Source: JAIBJN01 sp035762005 (lineage in GTDB: Bacteria > Actinomycetota > Thermoleophilia > Gaiellales > Gaiellaceae). From it: a DNA stretch of 30,128 bases. How positions within the stretch are numbered: the first letter of the stretch is position 1; the number at the start of each line of letters is the position of its first letter. Position numbers and translations under genes: made by a program. This document shows positions 1-7,067 of the stretch, in pieces. The notes below the pieces were generated by a model that saw only the letters and a program-made list of their open reading frames with translations, made no database searches and was not told where the DNA came from. Location of the stretch: the NCBI GenBank assembly GCA_035762005.1, contig DASTQA010000071.1, positions 1 to 30,128 of the forward strand, given 5' to 3'.

Positions 1-390
1 CTCCGCGACCTGCTCGATGTCGACGCCGCCCTGGGTCGTGAACATGTAGAGCGCCTTCTTCGCGCCGCGGTCGAACGTGAGCGAGAGGTAGTACTCCTTC
101 GCGATCTCCGAGGCCCGCTCGACCCAGAGGCGCCGCACGACGTGGCCGCGGATGTCGAGGCCCAGGATGTCGCCGGCGCGGGACTCCGCCTCGGCGGGAT
201 CGTCCGCGAGCTGGATGCCGCCCGCCTTGCCGCGCCCGCCGGTCAGGACCTGGGCCTTGACGACGACCGGGCCGCCGAGCTCCTCGGCAGCCGCCCGCGC
301 CTCGGCGGGCGACTCCGCCACCCGGCCCTCCGACACGGGGATGCCCGCGCGCGCGAAGAGCTGCTTCCCCTGGTACTCGTAGAGGTCCAC
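1..390 (-). CDS. sucC: Succinyl-CoA synthetase beta subunit, N-terminal part (cut by window edge)
   Basis: Beta (ADP-forming) subunit of succinyl-CoA synthetase, which interconverts succinyl-CoA and succinate with nucleotide formation in the TCA cycle. The 130 visible residues begin MDLYEYQGKQLF, the classic SucC N-terminus, and continue through the first part of the ATP-grasp fold with VVVKAQVLTGGRGKAGG, the nucleotide-binding stretch, then EYYLSLTFDR. The gene runs off the left edge, so its C-terminal CoA-ligase half and the expected sucD partner lie outside. The start is GTG at 388-390, chosen because the family N-terminus begins exactly there; no Shine-Dalgarno is evident. A TAGACT hexamer on the minus strand (402-407) lies 11 bases upstream and could be the -10 element. 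The identification is near certain from the motifs. Confidence 0.95.
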   Translation of the reverse strand, partial: MDLYEYQGKQLFARAGIPVSEGRVAESPAEARAAAEELGGPVVVKAQVLTGGRGKAGGIQLADDPAEAESRAGDILGLDIRGHVVRRLWVERASEIAKEYYLSLTFDRGAKKALYMFTTQGGVDIEQVAE

Positions 391-545
391 GGCCGGGCGC
401 GAGTCTAACCGAGAGCGTCCGAGCACCCGACCGCGGCTCCGTGGCCTGGCTGCGGGGTCGTCACGACCGGCCTCGAGCGCCCGCGCCAATCACTCCCACG
501 AGCGATCAGGCCGGGCGCCGGGCGAGGCGATGGTCCCGGGATCCC

Positions 546-1118
546 GTGAGACTCGTCCGCAAGCTCCTGCGCACCGTCGCCGTGCTCGCCGCCGCCGCCG
601 CGGCGCTCGGCGGCGCAGCAGCGCTCGGGAGCACGCTCTTCGAGAAGCCGCCGCGCGATGCGGCAGCCTTCGCCGCGCGCGCGCAGGCAGCGAGCGAGCG
701 GGCGGCCGAGGCCGGCCTGACCCGGGCCGAGATCCGGTACCTCCGCGCTCTCGAGGCTTCGTGCCGGGAGCAGGTGCGCACGTTCGGGGCGCTCGGGCGA
801 CCCTCGACCCTCGGGGAGCTCGCGACCTACCTCGAGCGGGCGCTCGCGCTCGCCCGTCGCTACCAGCGCGAGGACCTGCGCGTCGAGACCCCGAGGCGGT
901 TCCGCGACGAGGAGCGGCGCTACCGCGCGCTCGGCGACGAGGGGGTCGAGCTCCTGGAGGCGATGCTGGCCGCCGCCCGGCGCGGTGACCCCGAGACCGT
1001 CGCCCTCCTCGGGGCCGCGCTCGTCGAGCTCGCCGAGGACCAGAACGCGGTCGCGCAGCGCCTGGGCGCCGGCGACTGCGTCGTCGAGCCGCCGGTCGAG
1101 TCCGCCGACGCCGTCTAG
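546..1118 (+). CDS. Small membrane-anchored or secreted helical protein, unknown function
   Basis: Not assigned to a named family. From GTG at 546 the product is 190 residues: a basic start (VRLVRKLLR), one hydrophobic segment at about residues 8-26 that could be a signal peptide or anchor, then a mostly alpha-helical, highly charged exported domain. Two cysteines, one in ALEASCREQ and one in GAGDCVVEPP near the C-terminus, bracket the domain and could form a disulfide. Cys-bracketed helical exported proteins of this kind are, from memory, common in Thermoleophilia genomes, but no function is known to me. The frame is also open upstream to 441, which would add 35 arginine-rich residues; I prefer 546 because the membrane segment then sits at the N-terminus. 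It is divergent from sucC. Confidence 0.65.
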   Translation: MRLVRKLLRTVAVLAAAAAALGGAAALGSTLFEKPPRDAAAFAARAQAASERAAEAGLTRAEIRYLRALEASCREQVRTFGALGRPSTLGELATYLERALALARRYQREDLRVETPRRFRDEERRYRALGDEGVELLEAMLAAARRGDPETVALLGAALVELAEDQNAVAQRLGAGDCVVEPPVESADAV

Positions 1119-1222
1119 CGACTCGAGCGCTGGGTCCTTCCCGGCGGCGTTCGCCTCGTGCGGGTTTCGGGTATACCGCCGCACGCTGTACGGTTGCGAT
1201 CGAACCCGACGAGGAGGAGCGG

Positions 1223-1369
1223 ATGAGCACCCTGCGCGAGGACGAGATCCAGACGTTCGAGACCGCCGACGGGCAGCTCGACCCCCAGGCGGACGCCGAC
1301 GGGGACGACACCGACACGACCGACGGCGACGCGACCGACACGGACGCTGACGACAGCGACTCGGCGTAG
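1223..1369 (+). CDS. 48-residue acidic Asp/Thr-rich peptide
   Basis: A short ORF of 48 codons with ATG at 1223 and a strong purine-rich ribosome-binding site (GAGGAGGAG, 1211-1219). The N-terminal third (MSTLREDEIQTFETADG) is a normal mixed sequence, while the rest is almost only Asp, Thr, Ala, Ser and Gly, ending DADDSDSA. It has no cysteine, no membrane segment and no lysine. The gene overlaps the start of the following JmjC/cupin oxygenase frame, so the two are probably co-expressed. It could be a substrate or precursor peptide for that enzyme, an acidic regulator, or simply a leader whose translation feeds ribosomes into the cupin gene. The good RBS is the main argument that it is translated; function is unknown. 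Confidence 0.6.
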   Translation: MSTLREDEIQTFETADGQLDPQADADGDDTDTTDGDATDTDADDSDSA

Positions 1370-2537
1370 GGGCGCCGAGGCGGCGCTCGCCCGCTGCCTC
1401 GAGCCAGTCGCCGCCGACGAGTTCCTCGCGGAGCACTGGGAGGAGCGACCGCTCGTCGTCCCCCGGGACGAGCCCGGCCGCTTCGACGACCTCCTCTCGG
1501 AGGCGGACGTCGAGCGGCTCGTCTGCTCGACCGCGATCCGCTACCCGGCGTTCCGGCTCGTGCGCGAGGGCGGCCAGCTCGACGTCGGCTCCTACACGGA
1601 GGACGTCTCCTGGCGACCGCCGTTCACGGGGACGGCGGACGTCCCGCGCGTGCTCGCGGAGTGGGAGGCCGGGGCGACGATCGTGCTGCAGGCGCTCCAC
1701 GTGCACTGGCATCCGCTCGCGGTCTTCTGCCGGCAGCTCGAGGACGCGCTCGGCCACGGCGTGCAGGCGAACTCGTACTGGACGCCGCGCGGCTCGCAGG
1801 GCTTCGCGGTGCACCACGACACGCACGACGTCATCGTGCTCCAGGTCGCGGGCGAGAAGCGCTGGCTCCTCTACGAGCCGCTCGTCGAGCTGCCGCTCAA
1901 GCAGCAGCGCTGGTCGGCCGCGCTCGGCGACCCCGGCAGCCCGGTGCAGGAGCTCGTCCTCCGCGCGGGGGACACCCTCTACCTCCCGCGCGGCTGGCCG
2001 CACCAGGCGGAGACGTCCGCGTCCGACTCGCTCCACCTGACGATCGGCGTCAACGCCTACACCTGGCTCGACGCCGTCCGGGCCGCCCTGCGCGAGTGCG
2101 AGGACGAGCTCGCCTTCCGCCGGGGAGCGGACGGCGGGGCCGACGCCGAGGCGCTGGTCGCCCTCCTGCGCGCGAGGCTCGGGCCGGAAGAGGTCGAGCG
2201 GCGCCGGCGAGCCCGCTTCCTCGCGACGCGCCGCCCCATCCGCGAGGACGGGCTCTCCCAGCTCCGCGCCCTCTCGAGCCTCGGCCCGGAGACGCCGCTC
2301 GAGCGCCGGTCGACCGTGATCGCCGACCTCGTGGAGGGCGACGGGGTCGTGGCGCTCGTCTTCGAGGGGAGGGAGGTGCGCTTCCCGGCGCACGCCCGGG
2401 CCGAGGTGGTCGCCTGCTTCGAGGCCGAGGACCGGTTCACGGCCTCGGAGCTCCCCGGCGACCTCGACGCCGAGGGCCGGCTCGTCCTCGTCCGCCGGCT
2501 CGTGCGCGAGGGCTTCCTCCGCCTTACCGGGGCGTGA
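1347..2537 (+). CDS. JmjC/cupin-4 family Fe(II)/2-oxoglutarate oxygenase (ROXA-like)
   Basis: Protein of the cupin-4/JmjC hydroxylase group, related to the ribosomal oxygenase ROXA (YcfD), which hydroxylates protein side chains using Fe(II), O2 and 2-oxoglutarate. Numbered from CTG 1347 (396 residues), the metal triad is visible as H156-x-D158 in FAVHHDTHDVIVLQ and H219 in RGWPHQAE, and GEKRWLLYEP follows the HxD strand as in the family. The N-terminus (PVAADEFLAEHWEERPLVV) also matches, so it must be included; yet no in-frame ATG, GTG or TTG exists between the upstream stop (1224) and GTG 1560, which would delete this conserved part. CTG 1347, inside the acidic peptide gene, is the best start candidate. 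The 3' end overlaps the opposing gene by 14 bases. The substrate is unknown. Confidence 0.85.
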   Translation: MTTATRRRGAEAALARCLEPVAADEFLAEHWEERPLVVPRDEPGRFDDLLSEADVERLVCSTAIRYPAFRLVREGGQLDVGSYTEDVSWRPPFTGTADVPRVLAEWEAGATIVLQALHVHWHPLAVFCRQLEDALGHGVQANSYWTPRGSQGFAVHHDTHDVIVLQVAGEKRWLLYEPLVELPLKQQRWSAALGDPGSPVQELVLRAGDTLYLPRGWPHQAETSASDSLHLTIGVNAYTWLDAVRAALRECEDELAFRRGADGGADAEALVALLRARLGPEEVERRRRARFLATRRPIREDGLSQLRALSSLGPETPLERRSTVIADLVEGDGVVALVFEGREVRFPAHARAEVVACFEAEDRFTASELPGDLDAEGRLVLVRRLVREGFLRLTGA

Positions 2538-3468
2538 GGGGGCGAAGGGCGGCCGCGACGTAGCGGCGGGCGCGCTTCGGCTCCTCCGCCCCGCACGTGA
2601 GGAACACCGGCTCGTCGGCGACCTCCTCGACGACGTCCACCTCGTGGCCGGAGCCGTCGGGCGCCCGGAAGCGCACGCGCCAGGCACCGGGGCCGAGCCG
2701 CTCGGAGCCGGCCGCCGCGAGGTCGTCGATCCCGAGCAGGCCGTGCGACTCCCGAATCGCGTGCTCCGCCGCCTGGACGGGGAACGGGTAGGCCGAGCGG
2801 CCGCGGTAGCGGTCGAGGTCGACGCGCCCCTGCGCGTGCGCGGCGAGGAGCGCCGGCACGTCGTCCGGCTCGACGCGCCCGTAGTAGAGCCCGTGCGGGA
2901 GCACGACGACGTTCCCGGCGAAGCGGTCGCCGCCGACGTGGGTCGACTGCCAGACCCAGCCGGGGCCCGCCGCCGCGCAGAGCGCGTCGTAGAGGGGGCG
3001 CCCCTGCTTCGCGCAGCAGCGGTCCCGCTTCCCGTGCGTGCAGACGGCGAGGAGCGGGTGGTCGACCGGGACGCCGGGCGTCGCCCCGCCCGCGAGCGCG
3101 CGCGCGAAGTCGAAGCCGAGGAGGTCCTGCTGGTGGTCGACCTCGAGCTCGAAGAGGCGCTCGGCTCCGGGCCTCGACGACCCGAAGAAGACGTGCCGGC
3201 GGCCGTACGCGCGCCGGTCGGGCCTCTTCAGGAAGAGGAGGCGCGCGTTCCCGAGCGCCCGGAGCTGCCCGCGGAGGTGCGCTTTCAGCTCGGGCGAGAG
3301 GAGGCTTCCTCCGAGGACGTCGCGGTCCCAGAGGCCGCGGTACTCGAGCAGGATCCAGTGGTCGATGCGGCTCGCGGTCGCCGCGAGGGGCTCGTCGCTC
3401 GCGCTCGAGACCGCCGCGCAGTAGGCGCGGCGGCGCACGCTCGGCGTCGTCTCGGCAGCCTGCGACAC
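2524..3468 (-). CDS. Sucrase/ferredoxin-like family protein (thioredoxin-fold Fe-S protein)
   Basis: A 314-residue member of the sucrase/ferredoxin-like family (Apd1/AIM32 type), thioredoxin-like ferredoxins thought to bind a [2Fe-2S] cluster through Cys and His. Key residues from the GTG at 3468 are C143 and C151/C152 in CTHGKRDRCCAKQG and H177 in STHVGGDRFAGN, the two signature blocks of the family; HDFAR-like upstream sequence and PHGLYYGRV also fit. The frame stays open 86 codons further upstream, but that extension is low-complexity Arg/Gly/Pro, and GTG 3468 sits 6 bases after a TACGCT -10-like element, so I take it as the start of a leaderless message. A perfect inverted repeat lies at the expected -35 position (3487-3504), suggesting repression, possibly by iron status. 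Cellular role: soluble redox protein, precise partner unknown. Confidence 0.85.
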   Translation of the reverse strand: MSQAAETTPSVRRRAYCAAVSSASDEPLAATASRIDHWILLEYRGLWDRDVLGGSLLSPELKAHLRGQLRALGNARLLFLKRPDRRAYGRRHVFFGSSRPGAERLFELEVDHQQDLLGFDFARALAGGATPGVPVDHPLLAVCTHGKRDRCCAKQGRPLYDALCAAAGPGWVWQSTHVGGDRFAGNVVVLPHGLYYGRVEPDDVPALLAAHAQGRVDLDRYRGRSAYPFPVQAAEHAIRESHGLLGIDDLAAAGSERLGPGAWRVRFRAPDGSGHEVDVVEEVADEPVFLTCGAEEPKRARRYVAAALRPLTPR

Positions 3469-3474
3469 CCTCCC

Positions 3475-3480
3475 AGCGTA
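3475..3480 (-). promoter_or_regulatory. -10-like hexamer for a leaderless transcript (sucrase/ferredoxin-like gene)
   Basis: TACGCT on the minus strand ends 6 bases before GTG 3468, so transcription would begin at or next to the start codon. One of seven such arrangements in this window. Confidence 0.5.
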
Positions 3481-3486
3481 GCTGAC

Positions 3487-3504
3487 TGTAAGGGAAGCCT
3501 TACA
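3487..3504 (-). promoter_or_regulatory. 18-bp inverted repeat, candidate operator (DtxR/IdeR-like?)
   Basis: Perfect 7-4-7 inverted repeat TGTAAGGGAAGCCTTACA, an AT-richer island in very GC-rich DNA. It begins 6 bases upstream of the TACGCT element of the minus-strand gene, so a bound protein would cover the -35 region. Its core (AAGG..AGCCTT) resembles actinobacterial iron boxes, but the spacing is even (18) rather than the usual 19, so the regulator family is a guess. The palindrome itself is certain. Confidence 0.5.
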
Positions 3505-3670
3505 TGACGCCCGCCCGCCCGGCGCGCCGCGCCGAGCGCCGTCCGGGCCGCCCGCGCCCGCGGGCCCCATGGGGCGTCGCACCCGCCGGCGCCCGCTGAT
3601 CCCCGGCGTCACGCCTCGGGGAGCTCGTGTTTCACGCGCACAAGGGCTTTCCCGGCCCTCTCGGCCGAGT

Positions 3671-3701
3671 GCCTCCCCGCCCACGCGCCCGCCGGGGAGG
3701 C
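3671..3701. terminator. GC hairpin in the 333-bp gap downstream of the biotin carboxylase gene
   Basis: Perfect 9-bp stem (GCCTCCCCG at 3671-3679 with CGGGGAGGC at 3693-3701) around a 13-base loop, no T-tract on either side. It lies 100 bp past the stop of the minus-strand biotin carboxylase gene and could end that transcript. Apart from this hairpin and the promoter/operator at 3475-3504, I see nothing convincing in 3469-3801; the reading frames that cross it are low-complexity shadows. Confidence 0.3.
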
Positions 3702-3801
3702 CGGTCACTTCGTGCCTGTGGAACACGAGCTCGAGCGAGCGCCCGGGTCGAGCGCCGGCCGGACGGCCCCACGGACCGGTGTCCCGTGCGGGCGGGAGCC
3801 G

Positions 3802-5586
3802 CTACTCGTCCGGGCCGAGGTCGCCCTCCTGGGCGACGACGCAGATGACCTGGCCGGTCGCGACGGGCTCGCCGGCGGCGATCGAGAGCCCCGTGACGAC
3901 CCCGTGGCGGTGGGCGGTGATCTCGTTCTCCATCTTCATCGCCTCGACGACGCAGAGGACTTGGCCCTCGCGGACCTCGTCGCCCTCGGCGACCTCGACG
4001 GCGAGCACCGTTCCCTGCATCGGGCTGACGACGGCCTCGCGGGCCGCGGCGTGGTGCGCGCCGCCGCCGACGCGCTCGCGGCGGCGACGCGCGAGCTCGG
4101 CGTGCGGAGGCTCCGGGAGGAGGAGCCCGACGTCGAAGCGGCGCCCGTCGAGCTCGACGGCGACGCGCCGCTCGCGGACACGTCCGCCGGGCGCGGGCGC
4201 CCGAGCCGCGCCCGGGACGGAGAGGCTCTGCGCGAGCGCCGCGAGCTCCTCGGACTCGACGACGCCGAAGCACGTCTCCCCCGCGACGAAGCACGGGTGC
4301 TCGAGGAGGGCGCGGTGGAAGCCGACGAGCGTCGTCACCCCGTCGATGACGTACTCCGCGAGGGCGCGGAGCATGCGCCGCCTCGCACGCTCGCGGTCGA
4401 CGTCCCAGACGACGAGCTTGGCGACGAGCGGGTCGTAGAGGCCGACCACCTCGGAGCCCTCGGCGACGCCGGCGTCGACCCGCACCCCGGGCCCCGCCGG
4501 CTCCCGGTACGCGGTGATCGTCCCCGGCGAGGGGAGGAACCCGTTGGCTGGGTCCTCGGCGTTGATCCGGCACTCGATCGCGTGCCCCGAGAAGCGGACG
4601 TCCTCCTGCCGGAACGAGAGCGGCGCCCCCGCGGCGACGAGCACCTGCTCGCGCACGAGGTCGATGCCGGTGACGAGCTCCGTGACCGTGTGCTCGACCT
4701 GGATGCGCGTGTTCATCTCGAGGAAGAAGTAGTTCCCCTCGCGGTCGAGCAGGCCCTCGATCGTGCCCGCGCCGCGGTAGCCGACCGCCCGGGCGGCCTC
4801 GACCGCGATTGCGCCGATCCGCTCGCGCAGCTCGGGCCCCACCGCCGGCGAGGGCGTCTCCTCCACGAGCTTCTGGTGGCGGCGCTGGATCGTGCAGTCG
4901 CGCTCGCCCAGGTGGACGACGTTCCCGTGCGCGTCGGCGAAGACCTGCACCTCCACGTGGCGCGGGTCCTCGAGGAAGCGCTCGACGTATACCGTCGCGT
5001 CGGCGAAGTAGGACTCGCCCTCCCGCTGCGCCGACGCGAGCGCCCGCTCCGCCTCCCCGGGGCCGCGGACGAGCTTGAGCCCCTTGCCGCCCCCGCCCGC
5101 CGAGGCCTTGAGCGCGAGCGGCCAGCCGTGCTCCTTCCCGAGGGCGACGACGGCGGCAACCGACTCCACCGGCTCCGTCGTCCCCGGGACGACGGGGACG
5201 CCGGCCCGCTCCATCAGCCGGCGGGCGGTCACCTTCGAGCCCATCGCCTCGATCGCGTCCGGGGGCGGGCCGATCCAGACGAGCCCCGCCGCCTCGACCG
5301 CGCGGGCGAAGGCGGCGTTCTCGGCCAGGAAGCCGTAGCCCGGGTGGATCGCCTGCGCGCCGGCCCGCTGCGCCGCCTCGCGGACTCGCTCCTGGTGGAG
5401 GTAGCTCTCGGCCGGCGGGCCCGGGCCGAGCAGGATCGCCTCGTCGGCGAGGGCGACGTGGAGCGAGCCGCGGTCGGCCTCCGAGTACACCGTGGCCGCC
5501 CGGATCCCGAGCTCCCGCAAGGCCCGGAAGATCCGGATCGCGATCTCGCCGCGGTTGGCGACGAGGACGGTGCTGAAGGGCGCCAC
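3802..5586 (-). CDS. Acyl-CoA (acetyl/propionyl-CoA) carboxylase alpha subunit: biotin carboxylase + BCCP
   Basis: Biotin-carrying subunit of an actinobacterial acyl-CoA carboxylase. It uses ATP and bicarbonate to carboxylate biotin, which then serves a separate carboxyltransferase (a candidate is at 17008-18579). From GTG 5586 the protein has 594 residues: biotin carboxylase N-domain beginning FSTVLVANRGEIAIRIFRAL, ATP-grasp domain with KASAGGGGKGLKLV and the catalytic EMNTRIQVEHTVTE, a variable linker, and a C-terminal biotinyl domain with VEAMKMENEI, where K551 is the biotinylated lysine. An upstream in-frame ATG (5685) would overlap the divergent pgsA gene and adds non-family sequence, so GTG 5586 is preferred. 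Substrate (acetyl- or propionyl-CoA) cannot be read from this subunit. BioY, a biotin importer, is encoded at 25989-26573. Confidence 0.95.
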   Translation of the reverse strand: MAPFSTVLVANRGEIAIRIFRALRELGIRAATVYSEADRGSLHVALADEAILLGPGPPAESYLHQERVREAAQRAGAQAIHPGYGFLAENAAFARAVEAAGLVWIGPPPDAIEAMGSKVTARRLMERAGVPVVPGTTEPVESVAAVVALGKEHGWPLALKASAGGGGKGLKLVRGPGEAERALASAQREGESYFADATVYVERFLEDPRHVEVQVFADAHGNVVHLGERDCTIQRRHQKLVEETPSPAVGPELRERIGAIAVEAARAVGYRGAGTIEGLLDREGNYFFLEMNTRIQVEHTVTELVTGIDLVREQVLVAAGAPLSFRQEDVRFSGHAIECRINAEDPANGFLPSPGTITAYREPAGPGVRVDAGVAEGSEVVGLYDPLVAKLVVWDVDRERARRRMLRALAEYVIDGVTTLVGFHRALLEHPCFVAGETCFGVVESEELAALAQSLSVPGAARAPAPGGRVRERRVAVELDGRRFDVGLLLPEPPHAELARRRRERVGGGAHHAAAREAVVSPMQGTVLAVEVAEGDEVREGQVLCVVEAMKMENEITAHRHGVVTGLSIAAGEPVATGQVICVVAQEGDLGPDE

Positions 5587-5650
5587 GACGCTCGTATTCT
5601 GGCCGCTCGCGGGCTCTCGCGGCCGGGACGCGACCCCGCGGGCGCGGGCG

Positions 5651-5656
5651 TATGCT
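5651..5656 (+). promoter_or_regulatory. -10-like hexamer for leaderless pgsA
   Basis: TATGCT ends 6 bases before ATG 5663, placing the transcription start at the start codon. No Shine-Dalgarno is present between them. Confidence 0.5.
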
Positions 5657-5662
5657 GCCTCG

Positions 5663-6202
5663 ATGACCTTCGCCGACCAGCTCACCGTGGCGCGGGCGGC
5701 CGCGGTCCCGGCCGTGATCCTCCTCTTCGCCTGGGACTTCCCCGACCACGACTACTGGGCCACGGCGCTCTTCGCGGTCGCGATGGCGACCGACTGGGTC
5801 GACGGCTGGTGGGCCCGGCGCACCGGCAGGACGTCCGACCTCGGCCGGCTGCTCGACCCCGTCGCGGACAAGCTCCTCGTCATGGCGACGCTGATCATGC
5901 TCGTCGAGCGGGTGCTCCCCGCCTGGATGGTCGCGGCCGTGATCGCGCGCGAGTTCCTCGTCACCGGCCTCCGCCTCGCCGCCCTCGAGCGCGGCGTCGT
6001 CATCGGCGCCCGCGATCTCGGCAAGCTCAAGACGTGGGCGCAGGCGCTCGCGGCCGCCCTCGGCGGGCTGGCCGCCGGCGGCGCCTTCGCCGACGAGGTC
6101 GCCTGGTGGGCGATGCTCGTCGCCGTCGTGCTCACCTGGGTCTCCGGGCTCGACTACGCCCGCAGCGCTCCCCGCGTCCTCCGTGGCCAGCAGCCTGCGT
6201 AG
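5663..6202 (+). CDS. pgsA: CDP-alcohol phosphatidyltransferase, probably phosphatidylglycerophosphate synthase
   Basis: Integral membrane enzyme that transfers a phosphatidyl group from CDP-diacylglycerol to an alcohol, most likely glycerol-3-phosphate, the committed step to phosphatidylglycerol and cardiolipin. The 179-residue product carries the full family signature D-x2-DG-x2-AR-x8-G-x3-D-x3-D as DWVDGWWARR followed by GRLLDPVADK, then IAREFLVTGLRL, which is typical of PgsA. About five or six hydrophobic helices are evident. The start ATG 5663 begins MTFADQLTVARA, fitting family N-termini (NxLTxxR), and an upstream extension would run into the divergent carboxylase gene. It is the first gene of an overlapping set with the GNAT and glycerol kinase genes, which fits a shared glycerol-phosphate theme. 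Other CDP-alcohol acceptors are possible but less likely. Confidence 0.9.
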   Translation: MTFADQLTVARAAAVPAVILLFAWDFPDHDYWATALFAVAMATDWVDGWWARRTGRTSDLGRLLDPVADKLLVMATLIMLVERVLPAWMVAAVIAREFLVTGLRLAALERGVVIGARDLGKLKTWAQALAAALGGLAAGGAFADEVAWWAMLVAVVLTWVSGLDYARSAPRVLRGQQPA

Positions 6203-7067
6203 GTTCAGCCGGGACGACGCCGCGGCGGTGCTCGAGCTCTCGCGACGCGCGCTCACGCGCGCGGAGGAGCAGGTCGGGAACCCGCTCTGGGCCAACCGCG
6301 CGGAGCTCGAGAGCGAGCTCGCGGACTGGGACCGGCCGCCGGAGGAGACGCTCCTCGTGGACGAGCGGGACGGGCGCGTCGTCGGCTTCGGCGGCGTCGA
6401 GGTGGCCCGCGGCTTCCAGCACGCCGACCTCTTCGGGCCGGTGATCGCACCCGGCTACCGCGGCAAGCGGCTCGGGAGCGAGCTCCTCGACGCGTCGCTC
6501 GCGATCGCGGTCGAGCACGGGCGGCGAACCGTCGTCGGCTCCGTCGGCCCGCGCAACGTGAGCGGCCGGATGCTCCTCGAGCAGGCGGGCTTCCACCCGC
6601 GAGGGGCGGCCAAGGCGGTCTTCCGCCTGGCGCCGGAGGAGCACCGCCCGGCGGGTGAGGGGCCCGCCGGCGTCACCGTCCGCCGCGGGCGGGAGGGTGA
6701 TCTGGAGAGGGCGCTCGAGCTCTACCACCAGACCTTCCCGGAGGGGGTCTTTCCCGACGAGGCCTGGCAGGCGGGGATCGAGCGCGGCTCGCTCTACCTC
6801 GCGGAGCGGGACGGCGCGCCCCTCGCCTTCGTCAACATCGACCGCAGCGACCGGTGGGCCTACCAGATCGGCGTCGTCGCCGAGGAGCGCTCCCGCGGGG
6901 TGGGCCACTTCCTCCTCTCCCGCGTGCTCGAGGACTACTGGGCCGAGTCGCCGGGCGAGACGCTCGGCCTCTCGGTCGAGACCGACAACATCCCGGCGCT
7001 CAAGCTCCTCCGGCGGCAGGGCTTCGCGCCCTGGCTCGTGCTGCAGCCGTACGAGCTCTGGCTCTGA
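6183..7067 (+). CDS. Tandem-domain GNAT acetyltransferase
   Basis: A 294-residue protein with two GNAT folds in a row. The first (about residues 1-150) holds the acetyl-CoA-binding motif in APGYRGKRLGSELL and the late GNAT segment NVSGRMLLEQAGF. The second (about 160-294) holds VAEERSRGVGHFLLSRVLE, a clean R-x-x-G-x-G pyrophosphate-binding loop, and VETDNIPALKLLRRQGF. Such proteins acetylate amines; the acceptor cannot be inferred. The GTG start at 6183 lies inside pgsA, giving a 20-base overlap, and its stop TGA overlaps the proposed CTG start of glpK by 4 bases, so the three genes are almost certainly translated from one message. The first domain may be the degenerate one, as its motif is less canonical. 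Confidence 0.85.
   Translation: MASSLRRFSRDDAAAVLELSRRALTRAEEQVGNPLWANRAELESELADWDRPPEETLLVDERDGRVVGFGGVEVARGFQHADLFGPVIAPGYRGKRLGSELLDASLAIAVEHGRRTVVGSVGPRNVSGRMLLEQAGFHPRGAAKAVFRLAPEEHRPAGEGPAGVTVRRGREGDLERALELYHQTFPEGVFPDEAWQAGIERGSLYLAERDGAPLAFVNIDRSDRWAYQIGVVAEERSRGVGHFLLSRVLEDYWAESPGETLGLSVETDNIPALKLLRRQGFAPWLVLQPYELWL

Noticed and set aside
1560..2537. GTG 1560 as the start of the cupin gene
   Set aside because: It would remove a conserved N-terminal block (PVAADEFLAEHWEERPL) and has no RBS; CTG 1347 is favoured.
405..2687. Minus-strand 760-codon open frame opposite the cupin gene
   Set aside because: The cupin frame carries metal-binding motifs and this one does not; repeated Glu/Arg/Leu runs are typical of an antisense shadow.
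5587..5685. Upstream ATG 5685 for the biotin carboxylase
   Set aside because: The added 33 residues do not resemble the family and the codon lies within the divergent pgsA gene.
3712..6444. Plus-strand open frame of about 910 codons opposite the biotin carboxylase gene
   Set aside because: Antisense shadow of the carboxylase gene and part of pgsA; composition is low-complexity and charged without family motifs.
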